Below are positions 9,765 to 18,822 of a stretch of 64,000 bases of DNA, piece by piece. Position 1 is the stretch's first letter. Every line of letters begins with the position of its first letter. A model generated the notes under the pieces. The model was not told the DNA's origin. It did not search any database and saw nothing but the letters and a program-made list of their open reading frames with translations. The translations under genes and the position numbers were made by a program. The DNA comes from Streptomyces sp. NRRL B-1347 (GTDB taxonomy: Bacteria; Actinomycetota; Actinomycetes; Streptomycetales; Streptomycetaceae), in assembly GCF_000720325.1 (NCBI RefSeq), contig NZ_JOJM01000023.1:1-64000 (forward strand). The letters are read 5' to 3'.

Positions 9765-10501
9765 CAGCAGCGGTTCCGGGAGAGCCGGCCGACGCGCTGG
9801 ACGGCGATCGCGTGCCGGGCCGGGCGCCGGGGGCAGCCGCGACGGACACGCTCACCCCGGTCAGGCGCGCCGTGGTCTTCGACCTGGACGGGGTGATCGT
9901 CGACAGCTTCGCGGTGATGAACGAGGCCTTCGCCCTCGCCTACAAGGAGGTCGTCGGCGAGGGCCCGGCCCCCTTCGACGAGTACCGGCGGCACCTGGGG
10001 CGCTACTTCCCGGACATCATGCGGATCATGGGCCTGCCCCTGGAGATGGAGGAGCCGTTCGTCCGCGAGAGCTACCGCCTCGCCCCCAAGGTGCCCGTCT
10101 TCGAGGGCGTCGTCGAGCTGCTCCTGACCCTGCGCGTGCGCGGGCTCAAGCTCGCCGTGGCCACCGGCAAGAGCGGGCCGCGGGCGCGCTCCCTGCTGGA
10201 GCAGCTGGGCCTCCTCCCGTTCTTCGCCCACGTCCTCGGCTCGGACGAGGTGCCACGGCCCAAGCCCGCGCCCGACATCGTGGAGCACGCCCTGCGCCTG
10301 CTGGACGTGACCGCCGATGAGGCCGTCATGGTGGGCGACGCGCCGACCGACCTCGCCAGCGCCCAGGGCGCGGGAGTGACCGCGGTCGCCGCGCTGTGGG
10401 CCGTGGACGACACGGACGAGCTGCTCGCCGCCCGGCCGGACGCCGTCCTGCGCCGCCCGGCCGACCTGCTGGACCTGTGCCCGCCCGTGCCGGGCGCCTG
10501 A
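9761..10501 (+). CDS. rifM: HAD-family phosphatase, AHBA pathway
   Basis: A 246-aa haloacid dehalogenase-type phosphatase matching RifM, required for AHBA formation and placed in the kanosamine branch. Catalytic motif I is FDLDG (Asp41 and Asp43), a Thr-Gly-Lys segment provides the phosphate contact, and motif IV is VGDAPTDL. About 30 poorly conserved residues precede the core, so a later start is possible, but the GTGA overlap with rifL favours 9761. Confidence 0.9.
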   Translation: MTAAVPGEPADALDGDRVPGRAPGAAATDTLTPVRRAVVFDLDGVIVDSFAVMNEAFALAYKEVVGEGPAPFDEYRRHLGRYFPDIMRIMGLPLEMEEPFVRESYRLAPKVPVFEGVVELLLTLRVRGLKLAVATGKSGPRARSLLEQLGLLPFFAHVLGSDEVPRPKPAPDIVEHALRLLDVTADEAVMVGDAPTDLASAQGAGVTAVAALWAVDDTDELLAARPDAVLRRPADLLDLCPPVPGA

Positions 10502-10520
10502 GGGAGGAAGGGCGTACGGC

Positions 10521-11474
10521 ATGGACAGCGCCGGGTACCTGGGGGTCGACATCGGGGGCACCAAGGTCGCCTTCCGGGTGGAGACCGAGGCGGAGTGCGT
10601 CCACGAGAGCGCGTTCGCGTGGGACCCGCGGCACAGCGCCGCCCGCGACCTCCGCCAACTCGCCGACGCCGTCGCCGAGGTGCGGGCGCGCCTCGGCGCC
10701 CCCTTCCGGGCGGTGGGCGTCGCCATGCCCGCGACGGCCGGGCCGGACGAGCGCGTCACCGCCTGGCCGAGCAGACCTGAGTGGACCGGCACGGACCTGG
10801 GCGCGGCCCTGCGCCCGCTGTTCCCCGAAGCAGCCGTCGCCTGGGCGGACGACGGCGACCTCGGCGCACTCGCGGAGTCCCGGGCCGCGGGCTGCGACGA
10901 CCTGCTCTACCTCGGTGTGGGGACGGGCGTCGGCGGCGGCCTCGTCCTGCGGGGCGAGCCGTGCCCCGGGATCGGCCGCGGCTCCTTCGAGGTCGGGCAC
11001 GTGGTCGTCGAGCTCAGCGGCCCGCGGTGCGGCTGCGGCCGCAGGGGCTGCCTCCAGGCGGTGGCGTCGGGCCCGGCCACCCTGCGCCGCGCGCACCGGC
11101 TGCGGGGGAGCGCGGTCACCTTCGCCGACCTGCTCACGGCCTGGGGCGACGGGCGGCCGTGGGCCGTCACCGCGCTGCGCGGGACCTGCCGGGCCCTGGC
11201 CGCCGCGGCGGTGGGCGTCCAGGAGCTGCTCCGGCCGCGCCTCGTACGCGTCGGCGGCGGCTTCGCGAGCGGCATCCCGGGGTTCGCCGGGCTCGTCGCC
11301 GACCACGTCACGGAACTGGCCCGCCCCGGACTGCCCCCGCTCCCTGTGGAGCAGGCCGCGCTGGGCGGCCTGTCGTCCTTGCACGGCGCGGTGTCACTGG
11401 CCCGGCTGATCGCAGCGCGCCCCGTTCCGGATTTCGCACAGCGGGAAAAGAGCGCGGAATCCCTATCAGGTTGA
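10521..11474 (+). CDS. rifN: Kanosamine 6-kinase (ROK family)
   Basis: Phosphorylates kanosamine, supplying the nitrogen-bearing sugar phosphate that leads to iminoerythrose 4-phosphate and aminoDAHP. The 317-aa protein is a ROK-family sugar kinase with an N-terminal phosphate loop DIGGTK (Asp10) and the zinc-type CxCGxxGC motif (Cys170, Cys172, Cys177). It starts 19 bases after rifM with a GGAGG-like site. Its stop codon lies inside a LuxR-type box. Confidence 0.92.
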   Translation: MDSAGYLGVDIGGTKVAFRVETEAECVHESAFAWDPRHSAARDLRQLADAVAEVRARLGAPFRAVGVAMPATAGPDERVTAWPSRPEWTGTDLGAALRPLFPEAAVAWADDGDLGALAESRAAGCDDLLYLGVGTGVGGGLVLRGEPCPGIGRGSFEVGHVVVELSGPRCGCGRRGCLQAVASGPATLRRAHRLRGSAVTFADLLTAWGDGRPWAVTALRGTCRALAAAAVGVQELLRPRLVRVGGGFASGIPGFAGLVADHVTELARPGLPPLPVEQAALGGLSSLHGAVSLARLIAARPVPDFAQREKSAESLSG

Positions 11475-11480
11475 GGGGTG
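11463..11480 (+). promoter_or_regulatory. RifZ-type LuxR box overlapping the rifN stop
   Basis: CTATC-AGGTTGAG-GGGTG fits YTAYC-N8-GGRTG and shares the inner AGGTTGAG exactly with the box at 14889. It is followed by CTCAACC, giving a GGTTGA/TCAACC inverted repeat. It lies 338 bases before the first P450. Confidence 0.6.
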
Positions 11481-11817
11481 CTCAACCGCTTATGGCTGCC
11501 CTATCGTCCCGAAGGGTCGGGCTGTTCCGGAGCGTCGGCACGCATTCCGGCACGGCGCGACGACTCATCGGCGTACTGACGGCTTATCGGCTTACCGATG
11601 ATTCATCGGTAAGCCGACGAGTCATCGGTGCGCTGAAGGCCTATCGGCGTACCGACGGCATATCGGCGTACCGGCGCAGCACGGAGAGCACCGGCGTGGC
11701 CCGGAGGAATTGAGGCCGCCGGTCCTTCACCGCCCCGCACGGCAGCGCCCGTCCCTGTCGCCGTCCCACGTCGGTGGGTCGGCAGGTCACTTTCCTCGAC
11801 GCAGAAGGGGTACCCCC
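11475..11817. other. Intergenic region before the first P450
   Basis: No convincing gene. It contains the end of the LuxR-type box, a perfect inverted repeat (11588-11616), several ATCGGCGTAC direct repeats, and the AAGGGG ribosome site for the P450. Confidence 0.6.
11588..11616. repeat. Perfect 13-bp inverted repeat with repeated half-sites
   Basis: Arms CGGCTTACCGATG and CATCGGTAAGCCG are separated by ATT. No T run follows, so an operator is more likely than a terminator. Related TCATCGG and TATCGGCGTACCG units occur on both sides (about 11566-11690). Confidence 0.7.
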
Positions 11818-13062
11818 ATGACAGCCACCGCCGAGAACGCGACCGAGCCGATCGACCTGCTCTCGCCGGACCTGACTGCCGACCCCTTCGCCAAGTACGC
11901 GCGGATGCGCGAGCAGGCGCCGGTCCTGGCGGGCACGGTCCTGGGGTCACCGATGTGGCTCGTCACCGGCTACGACGACGTGCGTCTGGTCCTCACCGAC
12001 CCCCGGTTCGTCACCGACGCGACGTCCGTACGAGGAGACGACCCGGACGGCGGGCACGCGATCCTGAAGAAGCTCAACATCCCGTCCGACGTGGAGGACC
12101 TCATCGCCAAGGCGATGATGAACCTCGACGGCGCCCCGCACGCCCGGCTGCGCAAACTGGTCTCGCGCGCGTTCACCGCCCGACGGGTGGCCGAGATGCG
12201 CCCGCGCATCGAGGAACTCACCGCGCGGCTGCTCGACGGGATGGCGGCGGCGGGCCGCGACGGCACGCCTGTCGACCTCGTCGAGTCGTTCTGCTACCCG
12301 GTGCCGATCGCCGTGATCTGCGAGCTGGTCGGCATCGACGAGGAGGACCGGCCGCAGTGGTCGGGCTGGGGGCGCGTGCTGTCCCTGATGCAGGTCGAGC
12401 GCCTCCCCACCATCCTGCGCGAGTGCTCCGCACACGTCATGGACGTCATCGAACGCCGCCGCGCCGAGCCGCGCGACGACCTGATCTCCGCGCTCATCCA
12501 GGCCCAGGAGGACGACGGCGACCGGCTCTCCGACCGGGAGATGGTCACGCTCGTCTTCACCATGGTCACCGCGGGGCACGAGTCGACGACGTACCTCCTC
12601 GGGAACTCCGTGCTCGCGCTCCTGGAACAGCCGGACCAGCTCGCCCTGTTGCGTGCGGACCCGTCCCGATGGCAGCCGGCGGTGCGCGAACTCATGCGCC
12701 TGGGCCCCTCGCAGTTCGCACAGCCCCGGTACGCGGCGCAGGACGTCGAGCTGAGCGGCGTGCGCATCCCCGCGGGCTCCGCGGTCACCCCGCTGCTCCT
12801 GGCCGCGAACACCGACCCGCGCAAGTACGCGGACCCCGAGCGCCTCGACGTCGGCAGGGGAGCCGCGAGCCACGTCGGCTTCGGCATGGGGGTGCACCAC
12901 TGCCTGGGCGCGCCGCTGGCCTATCTGGAGGCGGAGGTGGCGCTCCAGGCGCTGTTCGACCGGTTCCCCGACCTGTCCCTCGCGGTGCCGCGCGAGGAGA
13001 TCCCGTGGGCGCTGCGGCCCGGCTTCACCCGGGTCGCGGAGCTGCCGCTGCGCCTGGCCTGA
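11818..13062 (+). CDS. Cytochrome P450 (tailoring)
   Basis: A 414-aa bacterial class I P450, likely oxidising the ansamycin after ring closure. The I-helix oxygen site is AGHEST, the K-helix ExxR is ELMR, and the heme-binding Cys362 lies in GFGMGVHHCLG. The ATG follows AAGGGG by eight bases. It is a close paralogue of the P450 at 15068: the first 20 residues are nearly identical (MTATAENATEP...DLLSPDL) and identity remains high throughout. Electrons probably come from the nearby 3Fe-4S ferredoxin. The site of oxidation cannot be told from sequence. Confidence 0.93.
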   Translation: MTATAENATEPIDLLSPDLTADPFAKYARMREQAPVLAGTVLGSPMWLVTGYDDVRLVLTDPRFVTDATSVRGDDPDGGHAILKKLNIPSDVEDLIAKAMMNLDGAPHARLRKLVSRAFTARRVAEMRPRIEELTARLLDGMAAAGRDGTPVDLVESFCYPVPIAVICELVGIDEEDRPQWSGWGRVLSLMQVERLPTILRECSAHVMDVIERRRAEPRDDLISALIQAQEDDGDRLSDREMVTLVFTMVTAGHESTTYLLGNSVLALLEQPDQLALLRADPSRWQPAVRELMRLGPSQFAQPRYAAQDVELSGVRIPAGSAVTPLLLAANTDPRKYADPERLDVGRGAASHVGFGMGVHHCLGAPLAYLEAEVALQALFDRFPDLSLAVPREEIPWALRPGFTRVAELPLRLA

Positions 13063-13113
13063 CCGGCCACCGCCCGCCCGCTCACCGCCCGCGGCGGATC
13101 GCGCGACGGCCCG

Positions 13114-14763
13114 TCAGACGGCCCCGCGCGGTGCGCCGGCCGGGACCGGGGCGCGCAGCTGGTCCCGCAGGTCGTCGAGCAGTTCCCGGATGCCGTCGGG
13201 CCCGCTCGCGGCGCCGAAGACGTGGTAGTCCGGGCGGACGAGCAGCGCCGTCGCCGCGAACCGGGCGAGGTACGGCCGGTAGACGTCATCGGTGTCCACC
13301 ACCTCGACGACGCCGGGCGCCGCGGCGTCCACCGTGGCGGGCGCGTCCTTCCGCGCGGCTCCCGGCGGCAGCAGCCGCACCACGTGGGCCGCGAGGTCCC
13401 CGAGGAGGGCGAGCCGCTCCTCGTCGAGCACGGCCCGCGGGTCCTCGGTGGTCAGCAGCACGAAACCGCGGCCCACGACGTCGTCGAAGAGCCCGCCGAA
13501 GCCGTCCCGGTCCACGCGCCCTTGCGGGACGACCGCGCCCGCGGGCGCGGTCGCCGCGGCACCCCGGTGCAGCAGCCCGCCCGGGAGCGGCTTCGCGGGC
13601 TCAGGCCCCGACGGCGCGCGGCCGCGCCGGTTGGCGAGGACGGTGGCGTCGCGTTCGGCGGCGGCCTCGGGGTCCGTCACACAGATCAGCCGGCCCAGCT
13701 GGACCGACGCCAGGATCGCCTCCTTGGCCTGCGCGCGGCGCTCCCGCGCATAGCTGTCCAGGAGGGCCGGTCCTGCCTGCCCGCGCAGCGTCAGATCCAG
13801 CTTCCACGCCAGGTTGACGACGTCCCGGATGCCGGAGCACATGCCCTGCCCGGCGAACGGCGGCATCAGATGGGCCGCGTCCCCGGCCAGCAGGACGTGC
13901 CCCACGCGCCACTGGTCGGCCCAACTGGCCTGGAAGATGTACGTGGTGCTGCGCAGCAGCGTCGCCGTGTCGGGAGTGACGCCGAACGGCGCGAGCAGCC
14001 GCCAGGCCGCCTCGTCCCCGCTGAGCTCGGCGGCCCGCTCGCCCGGCAGGCGCATGAACTCCCAGCGCCGCCGCCCGGGGCCGCTGCCCACCAGGGTCGT
14101 GGGCCGCGCCGGGTCGCAGATCTGCACGTTGGTGGGGGTGAACGCGCGCGGCTCGCGCAGTTCGACGTCGCAGAGCAGCCACTCGTAGGAGAACCCGAGG
14201 TCGGTGACGGGCACGTCGAGGTGGTCGCGCACGAAGCTGTTGGCGCCGTCGCAGCCCACGACCCATCGCGCGGACAGGGCCCGGGTGGTGCCGTCGTCGG
14301 TGGCGGCCGTCACCTCCACCCGGTGCTCGCCGTCGGCGATCCCCACGACCTCGTGGCCGCGCAGGACCGTCACCCCGAGCGCCGCGGCCCTGGCCGCGAT
14401 CAACTCCTCCAGGGCGGGCTGGTGCATCGTGTTGGCGTCCGGCCAGCCGTAGGGGCCCGCCGTGGTGAAGGGGATGTCGAGGAGCGCCGCGCCTGCGGCC
14501 GTCCGCCACTGGTAGCCGTTGGCCGGTTCGGTGATCCGGCCGAGGTCCGGGCCGATGCCGGTGGCGGCCAGGAGCCGGGCGGTCTCCCCGTCGAAGCTGG
14601 TGGCGCGCGGCAGCGGATACGGCCTGCGGCGGCGCTCCAGGACGGTCACGCGCAGTCCGCGCTGGGCGAGCAGCACCGAAAGCGCGGCGCCGACCGGTCC
14701 GTTGCCCACGACGACGACATCCGCGTCCGTGGGGTCCGCGGGCACTTCCAAAAGGGGTGTCAA
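13114..14763 (-). CDS. FAD-dependent aromatic monooxygenase (Rif-Orf19 type)
   Basis: A flavoprotein hydroxylase of the phenol/3-(3-hydroxyphenyl)propionate hydroxylase class. In rifamycin synthesis the Rif-Orf19 homologue is needed to form the naphthalene ring, so this gene suggests a naphthalenic ansamycin. It shows the FAD dinucleotide site VVGNGPVG, the DG motif in VVGCDGANSFVR, and the GD motif in LLAGDAAHLMPPFAGQG. A TTG start at 14763, six bases after GAGG, gives 549 aa; a GTG at 14775 would add four residues. It is divergent from the second P450 and lies between the two P450 paralogues. Confidence 0.9.
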   Translation of the reverse strand: MTPLLEVPADPTDADVVVVGNGPVGAALSVLLAQRGLRVTVLERRRRPYPLPRATSFDGETARLLAATGIGPDLGRITEPANGYQWRTAAGAALLDIPFTTAGPYGWPDANTMHQPALEELIAARAAALGVTVLRGHEVVGIADGEHRVEVTAATDDGTTRALSARWVVGCDGANSFVRDHLDVPVTDLGFSYEWLLCDVELREPRAFTPTNVQICDPARPTTLVGSGPGRRRWEFMRLPGERAAELSGDEAAWRLLAPFGVTPDTATLLRSTTYIFQASWADQWRVGHVLLAGDAAHLMPPFAGQGMCSGIRDVVNLAWKLDLTLRGQAGPALLDSYARERRAQAKEAILASVQLGRLICVTDPEAAAERDATVLANRRGRAPSGPEPAKPLPGGLLHRGAAATAPAGAVVPQGRVDRDGFGGLFDDVVGRGFVLLTTEDPRAVLDEERLALLGDLAAHVVRLLPPGAARKDAPATVDAAAPGVVEVVDTDDVYRPYLARFAATALLVRPDYHVFGAASGPDGIRELLDDLRDQLRAPVPAGAPRGAV

Positions 14764-14888
14764 GGAAAACCTCACAGATGCGCACCGTTTGACGAGATGA
14801 ATTCCATCGTGCCGAAAAGCGCCGACAGTTGCAGGAATTCGCTGGCACCGTATTCCGCAGTACGAAACGTGTCAAGAAGCGGAAAACC

Positions 14889-14906
14889 TTACCAGGTTGA
14901 GGGATG
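14889..14906 (+). promoter_or_regulatory. RifZ-type LuxR box between FAD monooxygenase and P450
   Basis: TTACC-AGGTTGAG-GGATG differs from CTACC-N8-GGATG at one position. It lies 162 bases before the second P450 and about 115 bases from the divergent monooxygenase start, so it could serve both. Confidence 0.65.
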
Positions 14907-15067
14907 CCCCGCCCGTCATTTTCGCCCTATCCTGCCGAGGAGTCGTGCCCATAACCGTAAGAGCACCGGCACTTCACGCCGCACGGCCGCAGGAACGTCG
15001 GAATTCCCGTCCGCCGGTCCCATTCAGCTCCGCACGCGCGACATCCTTGACGCCGAAGGGGAGACCT

Positions 15068-16321
15068 ATGACAGCCACCGCCGAGAACGCGACCGAGCCG
15101 GTCGACCTGCTCTCGCCGGACCTGATCGCCGACCCGTTCGCCGCGTACGCGCGGATGCGTGAGCAGGCGCCGACCCTGACCGGCTCGATCATGGGCGGGC
15201 GCCCGATGTGGCTGGTCACCCGCTACGAGGACGTCCGCAAGGTGCTCACCGACCCGCGGTTCCACAACAACCCGGCATCGGTGCCGGACGCCCCGGACAC
15301 CCGGACGACGATCATGCGCCAGCTCAACCTGCCGACCGACCTGGTCGACTACCTCGAAGACAAGCTCATGCAGATCGACGGCGCCGACCACCGCCGACTG
15401 CGCGGCCTGGTCTCCAAGGCGTTCACGGCACGGCGGGTGGCCCGCCTCCGCCCCCGCGTCGAGGAGATCACCACGACGCTGCTCGACGGGATGGCGCAGG
15501 CGGGCCGCGACGGCACGCCCGTCGACCTGTTGACCGCGTTCTGCTATCCGCTGCCGTTCACCGTGATCTGCGAGCTGGTCGGGATCGACGAGGCCGACCG
15601 CGCGCCCTGGTTCGAGTGGGGGCACTGCCTGTCCTCGCCCACGGAGCACCGCGAGCGCCTCCCGCAGGTCATGCGCGAGTGCGTCGACCACATGCTGGAG
15701 GCGATCGAGCGGCGCCGCGCCGAGCCGCGCGACGACCTGATCTCCGCGCTCATCCAGGCCCAGGAGGACGACGGCGACCGGCTCTCCGAGCGGGAGATGG
15801 TCACCCTGGTCTTCACCCTGGTGATCACCGGACACGAGACGACGACGCACCTGCTCGCCAACTCGGTGCTCGCCCTCCTGGAGAACCCGGACCAACTGGC
15901 CCTCGTACGCGCCGATCCGTCCCGGTGGCCGCAGGCGGTGAACGAGCTCATGCGCCTGGGGCCCACGCAGTGGGGCCTGCCCCGGCACCCGTCGGAGGAC
16001 GTCGAAGTCGGCGGCGTGACGATCCCCGCGGGCGCCACCGTCATGCCGCTGATCCTGCCCGCGAACACCGATCCGCGCCGGTACGACGACCCCGAGCGCC
16101 TCGACATCGGCCGCGAGACCGGGCAGAGCCACCTCGGCTTCGGGCAGGGGGCGCACTACTGCCTCGGCGCGCCGCTGGCGCTCCAGGAGGCGGAGGTGGC
16201 GCTGCACGCGCTGTTCGAGCGGTTCCCCGGTCTGTCCCTCGCGGTGCCGCGCGAGGAGGTCGTCTGGACGCTGCGCCCCGGCGTCACCCGTGTCGAGAAG
16301 CTTCCGCTGCGCCTCGTCTGA
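15068..16321 (+). CDS. Cytochrome P450 (tailoring), paralogue
   Basis: A 417-aa P450 closely related to the one at 11818. The I-helix motif is TGHETT, the ExxR is ELMR, and heme-binding Cys365 lies in GFGQGAHYCLG. The ATG at 15068 is preceded by GAAGGGGAGA, and the leader resembles that of its paralogue. The gene ends just before a 19-bp stem terminator that separates it from the convergent methyltransferase. Specificity is unknown; changes around the I helix and the B-C region suggest that the two copies act on different positions. Confidence 0.93.
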   Translation: MTATAENATEPVDLLSPDLIADPFAAYARMREQAPTLTGSIMGGRPMWLVTRYEDVRKVLTDPRFHNNPASVPDAPDTRTTIMRQLNLPTDLVDYLEDKLMQIDGADHRRLRGLVSKAFTARRVARLRPRVEEITTTLLDGMAQAGRDGTPVDLLTAFCYPLPFTVICELVGIDEADRAPWFEWGHCLSSPTEHRERLPQVMRECVDHMLEAIERRRAEPRDDLISALIQAQEDDGDRLSEREMVTLVFTLVITGHETTTHLLANSVLALLENPDQLALVRADPSRWPQAVNELMRLGPTQWGLPRHPSEDVEVGGVTIPAGATVMPLILPANTDPRRYDDPERLDIGRETGQSHLGFGQGAHYCLGAPLALQEAEVALHALFERFPGLSLAVPREEVVWTLRPGVTRVEKLPLRLV

Positions 16322-16330
16322 GCACACAGG

Positions 16331-16379
16331 ACGCCGTACCCCCTCGCCCGCTGCTGCCAAGGGCGAGGGGGTACGGCGT
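16331..16379. terminator. Bidirectional hairpin terminator
   Basis: A perfect 19-bp inverted repeat (16331-16349 and 16361-16379) with an 11-base loop sits between the convergent P450 and methyltransferase genes. Confidence 0.85.
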
Positions 16380-16432
16380 GTGCTGCGGGGGATCAGAGCG
16401 CGTCGACGGCGTACGGCACGGCCAGGGTCGGC

Positions 16433-17500
16433 TCAGGCGACCTTCGTCGCGCACAGGATGCCGTGGGCGATCAGGGCCCCCGGCATGGTGGTGAGGTCCT
16501 GGGCGACCGTCCTGGTGACCCGGAACCCGGCTTCCTCCAGCCACTTCCGGTACGTCGACAGCTTCTGCGGCCCGCCCTGCCCCATGGTGCAGGCGAGGAA
16601 GTAGGCGGGGAAGATGTCGACGCCGGCGCTGCTGGGCTCCGTGATGTCCTCGGGGTAGACCGGCACCAGGATGTTGACCTTCCCGCCGACGTCGAGGGCC
16701 TCGCTCACGCCGTTGAGGATCGTGCGCACGTCGTCCTTGTCGAACATGTCGAGGAAGTGCTTGATCAGGACGACGTCGAACCCTTTGGGGACGCTCTTGA
16801 AGACGTCGCCGCCGATGAAGGAGCAGTGCTCCGCCACGCCCTCGGCCCGGAAGTTCTCCAGGCACTCGGCTTCCTTCTCGGGCAGGTCGAACGTCGTCAC
16901 GCGCAGGCCGGGCGAGGCCTTGAGGCGGTGGGTCAGGATCGCGCCGAGCCCGGTGTTCCCGGCCAGGTCGAGCACCCGCGAGCCCGGCGGGATGTGGATG
17001 TTGCGGAAGAACCAGGGGTCCATGTGGGCGGTGACGTCGTCCATCATCGTCGCCCAGGACTCGCGCAGGTCCTTGTGCTCGGCCACGGCCTCGTACAGGT
17101 TCCCCTCGAATCCGTACAGCTTGTCCAGGCCGACGATGCTGCCGGTCCTGACGCTGTCGGTGAGGTAGAACAACTGCCGGAGCATGACCACCTTGATCAT
17201 GTTCAGGACGGGGAGCACCCGCTGGAGATCGGCGTCGGACACGCCCGCGAACGCGTCGAGGGAGTAGCCGCCGGAGGCCTTGTCGAAGGCGACGAAGCCC
17301 TCCTTGACCGGCAGGTGCAGGAGTTGCTCCACGGCGTCCGGCTTGGCGCCGACGGCCTCGCCGAGCTGGGCCGCGGTCAGACCGGGCCGCTTCCGCAGCG
17401 CGTCGACGATGCCGAGCTCGAAACAGGACAGCAGGATCATGAACCGCGAGGGCCCCACCATGTACTCGCGCAGACGCGTGAACGTGGCCACTGCATTCAT
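16433..17500 (-). CDS. O-methyltransferase (plant/actinomycete family 2 type)
   Basis: A SAM-dependent O-methyltransferase of about 355 aa. The N-terminal helical winged-helix dimerisation region is followed by the Rossmann domain with SAM site LDLAGNTGLG, the acidic end of strand beta2 in TTFDLP, and the catalytic-region His in LIKHFLD. The start is taken as the ATG at 17500, ten bases after GAAGGA; an ATG at 17509 is too close to that site. It lies 76 bases after the second methyltransferase and is probably cotranscribed with it. It likely methylates a hydroxyl of the ansamycin; the position is unknown. Confidence 0.88.
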   Translation of the reverse strand: MNAVATFTRLREYMVGPSRFMILLSCFELGIVDALRKRPGLTAAQLGEAVGAKPDAVEQLLHLPVKEGFVAFDKASGGYSLDAFAGVSDADLQRVLPVLNMIKVVMLRQLFYLTDSVRTGSIVGLDKLYGFEGNLYEAVAEHKDLRESWATMMDDVTAHMDPWFFRNIHIPPGSRVLDLAGNTGLGAILTHRLKASPGLRVTTFDLPEKEAECLENFRAEGVAEHCSFIGGDVFKSVPKGFDVVLIKHFLDMFDKDDVRTILNGVSEALDVGGKVNILVPVYPEDITEPSSAGVDIFPAYFLACTMGQGGPQKLSTYRKWLEEAGFRVTRTVAQDLTTMPGALIAHGILCATKVA

Positions 17501-17576
17501 CGCACTCATTCCTTCGGGTCGGCTGGTCGGCTGCCACAACGTCCCGCTCCGGCACGGCGGCTTCCGTGCCCCGCAC

Positions 17577-18380
17577 TCACTCCGGTCGCCGGGCGACGAT
17601 CCTGGCGTGGTGGAGACCGGCCTTGCCCGCGGCGAAGGCCGCCCGCAGCACCTCGTCCACGAACTCGTCGACGCGCTCGCCGAGGGCGTCGGCCTGCGTG
17701 GCGAAGCCCATCAGCTTGTACCGCCTGCGCATCTCGGCCAGCTCCGCGTCGGACGGCAGGGATCCGTTCCCGCCCAGGGAGTGCACGATCGCCGGGTCGT
17801 AGTCGACCAGTTCGAGACCGGCGTCCCGGAGCACCGCCGCCACCTCGTCGGCCGGGTAGTCCCGCATCGCGGGCGGCGCCGACGCCAGCAGGTCCCGCCA
17901 CTTCGCGCTGCCCGAGACCTCGCGCACGATCCCGAACATCCCCGCGCCGTCGCCGCGCGGCTGGGCGCCGGACCACTGGAGTACGAGGTGGCCGCCCGGG
18001 CGCAGCGCGCGGGCCATCCGGCGCAGCGGCTCCTCGGCCTCGGCCAGCCAGTGCAGCACCCAGGAGGAGTGGATCAGGTCGAACTGGCCCTGCGGCAGTT
18101 CCAGGTGCTCGGCCGGGCAGACATCGGCCCGCACGGAGAGCCCCGCGCACCGCTGCCGCGTGGCCTCCACCATGGACGGCGAGGCGTCGCTCGCCCATAC
18201 GTCGAAGCCCCGCTCCGCGACGGCCCGCGCGACCTCTCCGGTGCCGCACCCGATCTCGGCGAAGGAGCCGCCCTTCTCCAGGGCGCCGCCCGCGAGTTCG
18301 AGAGCGGCCAGGGCCGTCTTGATGTGTGGCGCGTTGACCTGCGCGTAGTCCTCGGCCAGCCAGGCGTTGACTGCGGTCAT
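17577..18380 (-). CDS. Class I SAM-dependent methyltransferase
   Basis: A 267-aa methyltransferase of the Methyltransf_11/25 type. Motif I is IGCGTGEVA, the acidic residue of motif II is in VWASDASPSM, and the later motif is FDLIHSSWVLHW. The ATG at 18380 is chosen because AGAGAGG lies nine bases upstream. It precedes the second methyltransferase on the same strand. A LuxR-type box lies about 215 bases upstream. It is probably a tailoring enzyme; substrate and target atom (O, N or C) cannot be assigned. Confidence 0.85.
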   Translation of the reverse strand: MTAVNAWLAEDYAQVNAPHIKTALAALELAGGALEKGGSFAEIGCGTGEVARAVAERGFDVWASDASPSMVEATRQRCAGLSVRADVCPAEHLELPQGQFDLIHSSWVLHWLAEAEEPLRRMARALRPGGHLVLQWSGAQPRGDGAGMFGIVREVSGSAKWRDLLASAPPAMRDYPADEVAAVLRDAGLELVDYDPAIVHSLGGNGSLPSDAELAEMRRRYKLMGFATQADALGERVDEFVDEVLRAAFAAGKAGLHHARIVARRPE

Positions 18381-18594
18381 CGACGAAGTCCTCTCTCTGC
18401 CGGGAAGACCGCGGCGGCCGGAGCGCGAGCCGTACGGCACGCCGCTCTCGTGCGACACCGCGGTCACGAGTGCCCGGGACACCGGAAGGGATGAGGCGCC
18501 GTCAGAGTTGAGTACCGATGCGGTACTGGGGGCCGTTGTCGGCCCGCCGCGGCCCCTGCCCTTCCGTAGCCTAGGGCGGCCCCGAGCGGCTTGG

Positions 18595-18612
18595 CACCCC
18601 TCGATCTGATAG
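18595..18612 (-). promoter_or_regulatory. RifZ-type LuxR box upstream of methyltransferase genes
   Basis: Read on the minus strand it is CTATC-AGATCGAG-GGGTG, matching the other boxes including the inner GAG. It lies between the ferredoxin stop and the methyltransferase start. Confidence 0.55.
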
Positions 18613-18624
18613 GGCGTCGGCCGG

Positions 18625-18822
18625 TCAGTCGGCCAGGGAGAGGGCCTGGCCCGGGCAGTTGTCGACGGCCTCGTGGGCCCTTCGCACCAGGAGTTCGCCC
18701 TCGGGCTCGGCGTTCAGGACGACGACCGTGCCCTCGTCCTCGCTCTGGTCGAACAGGCCCGGTTCGGTGAACACGCACTGGCCGGAGCCGACGCACTTGT
18801 CGGCGTCCGCGATGATCTTCAT
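18625..18822 (-). CDS. 3Fe-4S ferredoxin (P450 redox partner)
   Basis: A 65-aa small ferredoxin likely delivering electrons to the two cluster P450s. It has three cluster-binding cysteines, Cys10, Cys16 and Cys56 (the last in NCPG). The middle cysteine expected of a 4Fe-4S protein is absent, so a 3Fe-4S cluster is expected, as in ferredoxins paired with Streptomyces P450s. The ATG at 18822 is set by a strong GGAGGAG site eight bases upstream. A ferredoxin reductase is not in the window. Confidence 0.93.
   Translation of the reverse strand: MKIIADADKCVGSGQCVFTEPGLFDQSEDEGTVVVLNAEPEGELLVRRAHEAVDNCPGQALSLAD

Noticed and set aside
13222..15162. Long plus-strand frame opposite the FAD monooxygenase
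   Set aside because: It is the GC-rich antisense shadow of a clear flavoprotein gene and shows no recognisable domain.
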